DNA from: Opisthorchis felineus
Taxonomy: Eukaryota; Platyhelminthes; Trematoda; Opisthorchiida; Opisthorchiidae
Direction: 5' to 3'
Length of the DNA stretch: 64,000 bases
Assembly (NCBI GenBank): GCA_004794785.1
Contig: SJOL01007508.1
Location: 245,874 to 309,873 of the forward strand
This document shows positions 35,401 through 47,400 of this stretch, piece by piece; positions within the stretch are counted from its first letter, which is position 1, and the number at the start of each line of letters is the position of its first letter. The position numbers and the translations under genes were made by a program. A model generated the notes under the pieces. It was not told the DNA's origin. It did not search any database and saw only the letters and a program-made list of their open reading frames with translations.

Positions 35401-38400
35401 ACGTATAGGAGTGGGATTTACAAAGTAGTGTTTGGTGATGTTGGTATCCCAGGAAAGTGTATCCTGAGATATTGATGACGTGACAAGATTGCTGGAGACG
35501 TGCAGAGAGTTCATCACTACTTTCCACAACCTGAAATCAAAAATCCATGGAAAAGATGGTAGATATCTGCCACACTTTTAACTTAAGAAAGTTAAATATC
35601 TCAACTGAGTGTCGTTTGAATGTCTTGTCTTGGTTATTCCCTGGTGTGTCCCAAGTTGTGTAGATTCGGTACTGCTTCAAAAGTTCGACTGAGATATACA
35701 TGTTCCGCTTATTATGACAAGAATAGTTGATTGAAGGCTATATTTGAAACTCCTGTATTCCTTTGTTAGGTTAACAAATTAAAGTAAAGCAAACATAGCA
35801 GGCATAGTTATTGTGTATATAAATGTACTTTGCTTGCGATCACAGGAATTGGATTATAGAGTAACCTCTTGTACAATGTGCTTTGTGTGCATTATTCAAA
35901 GTCTAGGCACTGTGGTCGGTTCCAACGGGCTTCGTAGACGTGAGCCTGTTTTTCTTGCATTTATCATAATACTCCAATTAGTTTAAACCTGGCAGCAACG
36001 AACTGATTACTGGAAAATGCCGTTCTCGTAGTAGCTTCTTAAAAGTGAATTTCAGCATACGAGTAAGTTCGGTTTCTCTGGAAACTGTAACCAGTGGTTG
36101 TATCAGGGAAACGATTATAGGGTTAACACTGATGTCATTCGAACACCTCCTCAGGTTCCCTTACAGCATAACAAATTAAAAATATGGCATCAGCCGCCTA
36201 TCTTTTTCAGTCTGAGACCACTTGTTTGATGCCCTGTCAGATCAGACTTTAAAGTTCTGATTGTGTTTTCATCTACGTCGTCCACAAAGAAATATAGGGT
36301 CATTTATCAAAGCCACTATTCACCTGAAAGAATGTTCACAAGTAATGCAATTCTCAGGAGAGGCCACTTGTATGTTAACTAGATGGTTATCCTTGTAACC
36401 CTCCGATACGCCCGGGGAAATGCTTATCAGGACGCCACAATTGTTTGTCCATTGCAGTATTTTCTATAAGAGGCGAAAATACTCGAGACCTATTTGGAGC
36501 TGAGTGTCATATCGAAAATTAAAAAAATATATTTTTAAAAATACAAAACTTTGCTGAGTTACAGAAGCATCAAGTAGTTTTTCGAACCCTAAGGTACTGA
36601 TCCACTTTAATCTGTTTCCAACAGTTCAAGCAGCAAAAGTCTTAATTTCTCCATTTTCTCCACAAGCCACGTATGTGATGATAATATATTATTCTAAATA
36701 GGGTCGCGTTTTGACAATATAAATCCTGGGGCGATAAAAAACTGTTCAAAAGATCACGATGAATGCAGAGCAGTAAACCGAACGTACTTATCGCTTTAGG
36801 TCGTGTTTACATAGAACCTGTAAATTTATGCTAACAATATCCAACTTGTTTTTAGTCAATCCCGTCTACTAACAGTGAAGCCAGCAACCACTGATGGTTG
36901 ATATAGCGTCTACGCTGACAGGACACACTTGATAGCTTACTCAGCTGAGGGTCATTAAGAAAAAATATCCCACAGAATCCGAGATACCCAGGTTACCAAA
37001 AGAACCTCAGCCACTACTTTTTGAAATACTGTTTACTCTTACCATACCGGTACTGCGATGTCTTGCTTATTCCTGTATACGCTCCGAATCCAAAGCCATA
37101 GCTGTAATAATGAGATTCTTTTAATATGCGAAGTACATCCTTCATTCCACCTAACTTGTTTACAACCATTTCTGCTGCCTGAGCTTTCTTCTGTCAAAAT
37201 TTACAAGACAAGCACCTTTTTCAGGGTCCTCAAATATGCTTCGTCTAAGCCAGTCATGTGCATTCAACACAGAAATATATCATATCACACATCCTATTGT
37301 TGTGAAATATGACTCACCGAATATGTGACTGTTCCCTCACAGAAAGGTCATTAGAATGAAAAACTATGGCCCTGATGATCCAATTCAAACTTGTTGTTAC
37401 AACGCAACTGGAATGAATTTAGGTAAGCCATTGTTTACTAATCAGCTTTCTTGACCGTTTTATGTCCTGTTTCACTGTGCCTGGACATCTCGGCTAGAGA
37501 ATGCAGATTTGTGTGCTACACGTGCAAAATTCAGCGACGCTGTAATAAATAACTTTTCCGTAGGATTACTGTTCCGTCCTCGATAAACTGAAATTAGATT
37601 CATCTGCATTTGTTCTGTTCCATTAACTAGTACAGTACATATGTCGCGTGAGTAGTCATAATAACTGCTGACGCAACACTTTGAAATGTGTATGGATGAG
37701 TTTTGTAGTTTCAGAACCTTTAGATATAAGATTTAGTGTTAATGAGGTGAGAAGCCGTGCAAAATGCCTACGAAGATTAGGCTGCTCAGAATTCAGTTAC
37801 GATTAAGTTCAACATAATTCAACTGTGACTCAATGTTTAATTCATTTATATTACCGTTATTCTAGTTTATTCATTGAAGACTAGAGTGTCCTTCTCTCCT
37901 TTTGGTAAAACGTTCTATAGTGAGAAAAAATGGTGAATGCATGGGTAGTATATGTTCAGTCAAGCTTGTTGTGACGTTTTGTCATTAAAGTTTTCACAGA
38001 GTAGGTCTTTAAAGATCTTAATAATCAGTGATTAAGTCATCCTCTTTTATTCAATAATTTCTACAGATGTTGTTTTAAACTGTAAGAGTGTCTGAGTTAA
38101 ATATCTTATTGGTGACCGCTATATGACCGAAGTATGTCCCTAAATGTGGTAGTTCTGTCAATCGCAGTTTGTAATGACGTAGAAAAAAGTAACGTAGCTT
38201 CCAAAGCTTAGACATCTCTACCATGAGTCAAGGGGTAGGAGTAGAATTGCTATCTATAAGATAGCAATTTACGGAAGTTTGTTTCAATGGATCAAGGACT
38301 AGTCTTTGAAGGAAGAACCGAAGTTGAATTAATAACTTTCGAACTGCTCCACAACCAGATTGAGCAACAAGCTCACTCAAGGGTCATTAAATATTTCGTT

Positions 38401-41400
38401 GAAAGATCACTTCGTAGTCTCCACCAGGTTTTTCACACTTTTCTACCGGCAAGTACAGTAGTGTTGGATTATCTGTATAATACCAGAGTAGTGTCCCTCC
38501 ACGGGATAGGCCTAACTGCTTCTTTCTCCGTGGCAGTCTACCGCCGAAGGTGTAACGCAATCTGTCAGGTAAATATTAGTTTGTGCTCATGCCTACTTTG
38601 TTCCTGTGAGTAATGCTGCATAGTATGACTGAAAAATACCTAGACCTCGAATCTGATGGATTAGCTTGATCTAGTGTCTTGCCTCATAATAGGCATCGGA
38701 CCCAATTCAGATGGGTGTTGTGACGAATAAAATCGTAACCAGACTGTAGGACCTGAGCTGTTGAACATTTTGTCATATTTTGCTTCTTAGTCGTATGGGA
38801 GCATTTGGAATATTTAGAATATCTCCTGATTTGCTTTCTTCTCCATGTAGCTGTTGGATTTGTCAGTGGTCACCTACGTATTTTGGACTCGATTACTCTG
38901 AACGATGTTATTCCGGAACCGTTCACTTATGGTCGTGGTGCTATTACTCATGTGGATTTTGATCCATTCAATCAATACTGTGCGTATGCAGTAAGTGGAT
39001 CCCGAAACTGTAGATATCCTTTAAATCTATTTTCTATCATGTTTTATATCCTAAGCGATGATAATGATACACGGCCACGTTTTGCACATAGTTCGAATGC
39101 ATTTAGTTAGGGTAAAATGTAAGGATACCTTTCAAAAATTCCACCGCCAGACATATGTTTGAGTACTCAACAGAAACATAAGGTTGCAAGCTAAGAAATA
39201 ATTGGTGAAAGTAGTCATTTGAATCGGAAGGTCGCGTGTTGAGAAGTGCACATACCATACCCTGAAGTATGGTTACTGCTGGGACAGGGCGAATAACGTC
39301 TTCATATAATGCCGCTAAATGCTAGCCGTTTGCTTTTGGGTTTAGACAACAAGAGCTTCTACTGAACCAAACATCCGAATTCTCACCGGCACCAGCAGGC
39401 TTAGGAAGACTCCTAGGTCTCTGAGAAGACACGGTTTTTATCCACACTGTATGACTCATGTAGCAGGTGAGTCTAAAGACAGCTGTAGTTGTTCCGCACG
39501 ATACCTCTTGCAAACCAGGATGAAATATGTTGCGACACTGGTCTAAAAGCGGTGCTGTTCTCTGGTGGTGTATTGGGCCTAATAGGAATTGGTCTAACTG
39601 GCTGATAATTCATGTACTTGCTGTCTGATAATAGAGTATTCGTTTTTGTCAGTCGTTAATAATGAATTCTGATATGTTGATTGATTTATTCTGAACCACA
39701 AACGTAGATATGAGTGCGACGACCGTATGCTGAAGCCGATTCTTTCACTCAAGCTTAATAAAAAAAGTTTACCATTGCATATCTGGTGAACTTTCGCCTC
39801 CTAGAAATACTATTGTTGATAATTCAATTAAAGGAACTAAAAACTAATTTTTCAACTGAAGATTTGGCCAAACATAAATTATTAGTTAAACATGTTCACA
39901 GTAAAGCCTAACAGCCTAAGAAGATTCTCACATTTTGAACATTTTGATTTTTTTCACTAAAAAGTACCAATAGGTGTAAAAGCACAAAACTATAAAAAAA
40001 CGAGATTTATACATCACTGTAGCGTTCACACCAAAGGAGGAGGCACAGGATCGATGTTGTTCCATTATGGGAGCTTATCAGTAGTTGGTATCATGGTTGC
40101 GCTCTTATTTGAATATCTGATACCTGAAGCAGCTGCAACATGTACTCCTCGCTGAACTTGTTTTGGCGCGCAAAAATGACTGTAAGCTAACAGTTCACGT
40201 TATCTGACGGAAGCCATCATTATAGATTTTGCAAAAAAAAATAAGAAACCACATAGCAACTTAAATCCCCACGCAAAATTTCAACCCAACTCCATTTGCG
40301 TACGACAGATGACGGTAACTGTTCATTTTTTGCAAATGCTGAGGTCCTGAACACGACAAAGGCTGAGAGCATTACAAAAAACGACCAACAAGCTATAAAC
40401 ATCCAGAAAAACATGTACATGCTTTGACAATCCAGGGGCTGTATGAGCTTCCCAGCATTCAACTGTTTTAAAAAGCATCAAAGTTTAGACCCAGCGGATC
40501 GCTGACTATTTGCGTGTGGAATTCAGACTATTGGCTTGTATTCACCTAACTGTCTGAATCAGTCAGGATCTGGCGAGGATCGTGAACTTAGGGCCACCTG
40601 TACCGCTTCCACACCATAATGGATCGAACGTAGCTGCAACAGACCAGGTAATTCATTACCTTATCTAGATTCGTACATACTCTCCAGCGTAGGGTTCTGA
40701 AATAAGTCTAGTTCTCCGGTATCCTACGCGTTGCTTGTAATATTCTTGGCACCGACAAACTTACTAAACCTAAACCTGAGTGCTTCCTTCTGATAATAAA
40801 TCAATATATTATAGGGAGAAAATGAATAACTTCAGTGGTCACGTAATCCGGGGTCTGTCTTTACGATATTTCCACCAGGGCAAAACTGTTACGTTGAAGT
40901 TAACCTGTTTTGTTAAGACGAACCATTTCATTGATGTGTCGTACGGCTATCATCATTATATTACTTTCGAATATTGTCAACACATCGTCAGACTGTTGTG
41001 AGGAAGAACCAGATAATTTTATGAGCCTTAATGGAGATGCTAAAATTTGAGAATCCGAGGGAGATTTTTCGAACAGGATAACTATTTAGACAGATCACTC
41101 ATCCAAACTTACTCACATGAATGCTAAGACATGTTGGGAGACTCTTTCTAAACCTCTAGGATCAGTCGGAACAGGCCAAAAGTTGTGTTCAAAATTCTTC
41201 CTTATTGAAACTCCATAGGAATGCACACGGCCAAGCAGCATCGGTCACTTTTATTCTGCTCCATAAAGTAATCAGTATGCACTCATACATGTTACAAAAC
41301 TTCTTGCGGTTTGGAACTACTTCCCAACACTTAACAGTTAGGAGTGAAAGAGTTGAATATATGACACATCAACAGTTGGTTATATTTCCGTACTTTGGTA

Positions 41401-44400
41401 ATCAACAAGGTCATTTTTTACTCCGTTTCTTCTAAGGATTCAGCATTCACTACCACGTTGGTAAGTGCATCCAGTGTACCTGACAAAGCCCCGTGGGCTC
41501 ATGTCGGACGGATCCGTGTGCACTATCGTAAAATCACCGACCTTTTGTTCTATTCAACTCCCCGGGACAAACAAAGTCGTCTGTTCAGTATAGGAGAAGA
41601 TCGGACCTTGGTAAGTAAAGACCAATAAAACGGTGGGAAACAAGTGAACGTTAAGCAAAAGGTAAAACTGGTATGAGCAATACACTTTGCGCCACTTTAT
41701 GTTTGTGACCGGCTTCTAGTTGTTTCCAAACCTCCTAAAAATCTGAGTCCCCTACAGTAGTCTGATGACAGGTATCGTCATTTTTAAGACTGGATTTTGC
41801 ATAGACTTTTAGAGCTTCTCTGTTAACTTTTTGCTGAAAATTAGGTACTCTAGTGCACAAGCTCATCATTAAGGTAACGCACAATGAACTGCCATAAGCT
41901 CAATTGACGCTGTCAGCTTAAGAAAGATGAGGTTCAGCAGGACCTTCTCTTAAAAGATATGGAAACACTGTTTTCTAAGACACAGGGTGGTGAATTATTA
42001 AAAATTCCGCAAACCACTCTGCTAGCCCGGCCGTCTGTGTAATGATGTAAAAGTGATTGCTAGTGATCTTATGGTGAAGCTTCGCCCGGAGTTTCTATTA
42101 CTCGCCATCCGTCGTATTCTGCCACGCTTCCACTGAATAATTGTTTGGAAGTTTACAACGTTGTTTCCTTGTACTAGCCACTATGTACTGATTACTACCT
42201 TTATCAAAGAGAGTCAAAAAAATGTTTTAAAATTGGGTTTGATATTTGCAGCATATTATTCGCGAATGGTAGACTAAAATACAGTACTTTCCGCTGAATT
42301 CAAATTCAGCTTTTGAACGACAAAGCTTCCAGCTGGTTCAGTTTGCCAACACGCGGTGTCCTTCCCTCCAACGCTGTGGAAACTCTGAGACCATAAAATA
42401 TCTGATATGATTCCTATGCAAGGGGCACGTAGTTGTGCTTTGTACTTAGTAATCTTTTCAAGACATTGTGATTTTCTGATAAATTTGAGCAATGCACAGA
42501 GAACAACACAGTTGTGGGATGAGTTCATTTCGCGCACCCTCGTCCGCCAAAAATCTTATAAAATAAAGTGAAGTAGGTTAAATAAGTATAGGTATAGCAT
42601 GATCCTGAATAAATCTTACATTACTTGTTCCGATAAATACACCCGTGGTGGCCTCAGATCACGCTCAGATTTTTATTGGCGGATACCCCTGATCTGGTCA
42701 ATGGTCTCTTGGAAAATTTCAATTCCCTCTGTGCCCTTAAACTTGCAGTGGTCAGCGGCAACACTTAGAAATTTGATAAAAAGTAACAATACCAACCAGA
42801 CCTGCCAGGCAGCGTAAACCAAAGGTTCCAGAGGTCTATTGGATCTGGTTAGTGCTGAGGCGTATGGACCTCATTAGCGATGATGTAGGTCTTGTAACAT
42901 TATTCTAGCCAACAAATACCATACCTGTTAACAAAAGTACTTCAAAATGCGGATTTCTCCTCCCTCCAGGAATGCATTTATCATTTTGAATATCCTGAGG
43001 CAGCATTGGGTGCAGCATTGTGTTTGCAACAAACTTTCTTGGAAAAACTTCATCAAGTGTGACACTAAGTGCAGATATAAGCGCTCCCTTGGTCATCCGA
43101 TGGCGTAGCAATAGGCTCGCTATTGAATTTGGTGGAGCTGTTGTTTACATCGTCTAGCTTATAAAGGGCTAGTGGAGTGTAGAACACAAATCAAGTTACT
43201 TCATAGCTGAACAAGAAAATAGCAAAAATTCTAGCCTCTTGGTTGTGGGACTACTCTGATCGTAAAGGTTGTATTCAGAAAGGCGGGAAGTACAGCGAGC
43301 TCGCCAGTTCAGAAAGCGCATTGTCGTTGACGGCATCTTTAGCAAAAAACAGGTTTTCTGTGTGTGCAGGATCTAGTTCCACTGTGTAAAAATTGAAAGC
43401 GCATGGGCAAAATTCGATGCATAAAAAGCATGATTAGAAGGTCACGAGAGTCAACAGACAAAAAAGAAGAATATATAGCCTTGTTCATATTCACCCCTCT
43501 CTCTTTTGTACGGTCATCCTCCTGTGCCGGTGTAATTATTCTGATGAGTCCACACCAAAGGGGGATGCACTGGACTCGAGTTTCGCTCTTATAAGAGCTC
43601 ATCACCAGTGCATATCCTATGGCCGTGCCGGGATTTGACCTCCGGACATCTGTCATGGGAGGTGGGCGTGTTACCACTACACCACCGGCTCACCTCACCT
43701 GAATTTTCATGTCTGAACAGGCGAATGTGTTCACACTTGAGCGATGTGACTGGTATGCCCGACTGCTCGAACGACGACCCAGTAATTGTCCCGGTTGTGA
43801 CGATCGCTTGACCCGCCTGTCAGGACTTCCCAGTCAGGTAGCGCCACAGACACTTGAAACCCGCTGGGCAAGTTTTTGATATAGTTGTGGGGATTTCGGG
43901 ATATGTATTGTTCGAGGCTAGTGCTTCCCCCCTTTGGTGTGGCTGTGGTCGCCAGCACAGGAGGACGACTGTTCAAACGAGAGTGATGTGAATGTGAACA
44001 ATATATATCCTGCAACCTCCACAACAATGTGTAGTCTATCGTAAAATGAGGACGAGTATCGGTCGTTAGTAAATGATTCAGTAGCGGCGCGATATGGAAC
44101 AGCTCTGGTGAACATGTGACATATACAGACTTCAGGGATTTTGTGAAATAAACTACGATTCGTGGAGCATTGTTTGCACATGTGGTAGTGATCACTTTTG
44201 GTCATGAACTGAATAAGATGAAACAAGCAAAAGATCTCGTTGGGAGCAGAATTGTATTATTTAAACCTATACACAACAGTGTCAGGATATCGGCGTAAAA
44301 ATGTGACACTAACTGAAAACGTGTAAAACTGGAGGGCAAATTCTATTCGCGATCACATGTCCTGTAACTTCACCGGAACCCGTATGAAGTATTGAAATAA

Positions 44401-47400
44401 CGGAAGTAACTACAACCAGCTACTGCAGCTTCACTCAGACCCAGGAGCTTGCCCCGATTTGTTTTTCTGTCATAAAATTCAATCAACATTATAGCCTATG
44501 TATTAAGCATAAGGGGGCTTTAGTATCAAAGGTATGAATCAACCTTTCGGTAATTTACTGACGGTTTTATAAACTTTCTTGCCACGTCTCACCCACCGTC
44601 ACATGCGTTGCTGTCTAAAACCGCATTCCAAAAGAGAGCTTAATTTAGCTCACGAAACCTGTACGTACTTGCCATCCAACGTAGCCCGTTTCTCTCCGTC
44701 GCTCTCTGATGGACAAACCCATGGTTATTTAATCATCCGTTATCTCCCGGTGAAGCTAGTATTCATCATCTCCGTAGCCCACTTTATCCCTAGCCGCTCC
44801 ATTTCATATCAACTGTAGGCACATCACTGCTTTTTATTTTTTCTCCTTATTGCCTCTCCGTACTTGTCTAGGTAGAATACGACATACATGCGGCTACGAA
44901 GAACGATTTTCCCATGCTTGCGCGCTACCGAATTGAACAGATGTTCACTCCACTTTGCATGAGCAGTTTACCACCGCATTACAAAGAGAGTCTTATACTG
45001 GTATCAACAGGAGCTTCGAAACTCAAGCTTTTCAGCACTTCCTCATTCAATTTGCGCAAACTGGTAGCGGCCTACCCAACTTCAATAATGTTCCACAAGT
45101 ATGTACCAATGTGGTTTTGGCGTGCCCCGTTTAAAGGTTACCTTCCAGTCCAAATCAGGAAAGTACATACCTGTAGTGGCCTATAATTGGTGTATGACTC
45201 GTCGGTAGGGTATGCTTCATATTTACGACTAGCTAACCATGACGCTTGAGAACGCTGACTATGACTCATACCTTCCAGGACGAGGCAATATTTTACTCTG
45301 CACAACTTACAAAGATAGAGTAGTCGGTTTTTAACGAAAAAAACTATGCAGCAAACAGAAACTATTCATTTATAAGGACGAAGTATATACTAATATGATG
45401 TTGGACTGCTTCGCTGAGGAATATGCAGTCGAATTCCAACCATCCGAGAGAGAGAGGAATTTAATGATGACGTGGACGGGAACCGCGTGTACGAAAAGGT
45501 GAGGAAGTTTTCCACGGTGTTTATCAATACAGCAAAATGACACGACGATCGATAATGCACTTTAGATGAGGTCATCTGTTGACGGATTGTGTGGGACAGC
45601 TTGTGGACATCGACGTCAACAAGGATGAGTACACACACACACACATCGTTCACTCGATGAATTCTCTTAACTATTTCCAACAGGGATCTCACGAATTCAA
45701 AGTGAAATAAAGCATAGCTTCTAAAGGATTTCGGCAATCGGCACGGTTAATCAATTACTTACTGCAAACCAGGTAGTTAGCGGGCAGATGCGTGTGCTTC
45801 CCACTTTGGGTCGTGCGCGGACTACAACGATAATGGTACGCTGATTTGAATGCTCCGGTAAATTTTACCGATGGCCGTTCTGGGTCTCAAACTGGTCAAA
45901 AGTAAGGATTAATAGGGCCACTGTGTCAACAGTACGAAACAAGAAAATGTAATTAATTTCAAAGAAAACTTGGTCACGGGATGTACACTGCTGGATTTGC
46001 TAGACAATGGGATATATCTAGCACGTTTAGAGGGACCGAATTGCGTTTAGGGCAGATTTCCCACAAGCGAGAATGATCTTGGTCTATCCCTAACTGTTTC
46101 CTTCTCCTTATCGCCTAATGAAATATCTGCACTTCGGAAGGCGACTAAATAGCACACTGATGGTGTGAAATGCTGTTCAGTGTTATAAGTATGCTTCACG
46201 CTGATCTTCTCAATGAAATGTACGATATCATTCCACTTGGAGTTGTTCAACCTACGTGGAAAAATTCTGTCCATACGCCTTTGAAACGGGATTACTCTGT
46301 CCTTAATAATATCACTGTTGCCTGTTCATGACTATCGACTTTTATCTCTTATTATCGTGTAAAATAATCCAGTATACATATACTCATACGTACTCATACG
46401 TATGATCATCGCAGAAGCTTTTGCACTAACGTGATTAGGATGCCAAAAATACTGCTTTGTTATAATTCACACCATGTTTTTACTCTTGACACAAAAGTTG
46501 TCTGGCCGTAGAACATTGTGAATTATTTTATGAATTTCTTTTTCACACTTACCGTCTTTGTCTCCATAATGCTAGAAGTGCAATGCCGCATGACATGAAT
46601 ATGCCACGACAACCCCTCGGCCGAAAAGAAGAACGCAGTTTATAATACAGATAAGTGTCATAAGTGACAGATTCGCCGGGAATGTGTAGCTGAACTTGAA
46701 CGTCGTCCAAGACAAAGATGTTTCTTCCCGATCTTTGTGTGGCATGACAGCTACCCATCATCTTCACACGACTCGCAGAATGCCAGATATCTCATCATGT
46801 CCTGAACACTGTTAATTAACTTTAGTCATATTGACGTCTACTCGCCTTCTGGACTAATCGTACACGCTTGAGCTGACGAAAACACATCTATAAAGTCAGC
46901 TTGGCTAACACAATGTTGCTTACATGGTAATACGGGTATATCCTACCACTGCCTACAATACTTGTAGGGGTAGAACACAACTTGTTCGCCGAAACTCATA
47001 GCCTTTTTTGGTCGCAATTACTTGTTTGAGATTGATCACACCTGAAATTTCGGTAATTCCTTGTGATTTTGAGAGTACTTAGCGGGGAAAAACGAGGAGC
47101 ACTCTGCCGATAACGACAGAAATTAATGTCTGGTATTTCAACACTAGCTAGCTTGGTTCTGTCCAGTGAACAAAAACATAGGTTGCTCACACTGATTGAG
47201 CGAACACCATAGACTGCTTGAGCACGCAGTGATAACTTGATGCTCTTTTGCACACGTTGTGTAGCCCAGTGCAGTCAGTGGTGATGCATTTCAATTAAAC
47301 ACCTGTTATCAAAAAACCGTCAAATCTTGAACTGAATTTTACTGCCATTTCACCTAATTGCACCAAGGCTCACACCAAGAGGTTTTATTTTATCTTAGAG

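Larger units (their letters stand above)
41611..44871 (+). other. CFAP251: CFAP251 intron 17 (3.3 kb), carries two SINEs
   Basis: Contains a head-to-head pair of tRNA-headed SINE copies at 43,467-44,010 (listed separately), one with a hammerhead ribozyme motif. The rest is unremarkable. Confidence 0.75.

Noticed and set aside
43543..43590. CTGATGAG on the plus strand next to the SINE, looking like a hammerhead core
   Set aside because: On the plus strand no GAAA follows a closing helix II; the true ribozyme reads on the minus strand at 43,613-43,565. The plus-strand CTGATGA is in the SINE body.
45390..45737. 115-codon minus-strand ORF in intron 18
   Set aside because: Considered as a Penelope-like RT piece, but no RT motif is convincing and an AC repeat runs through it. 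Probably chance.
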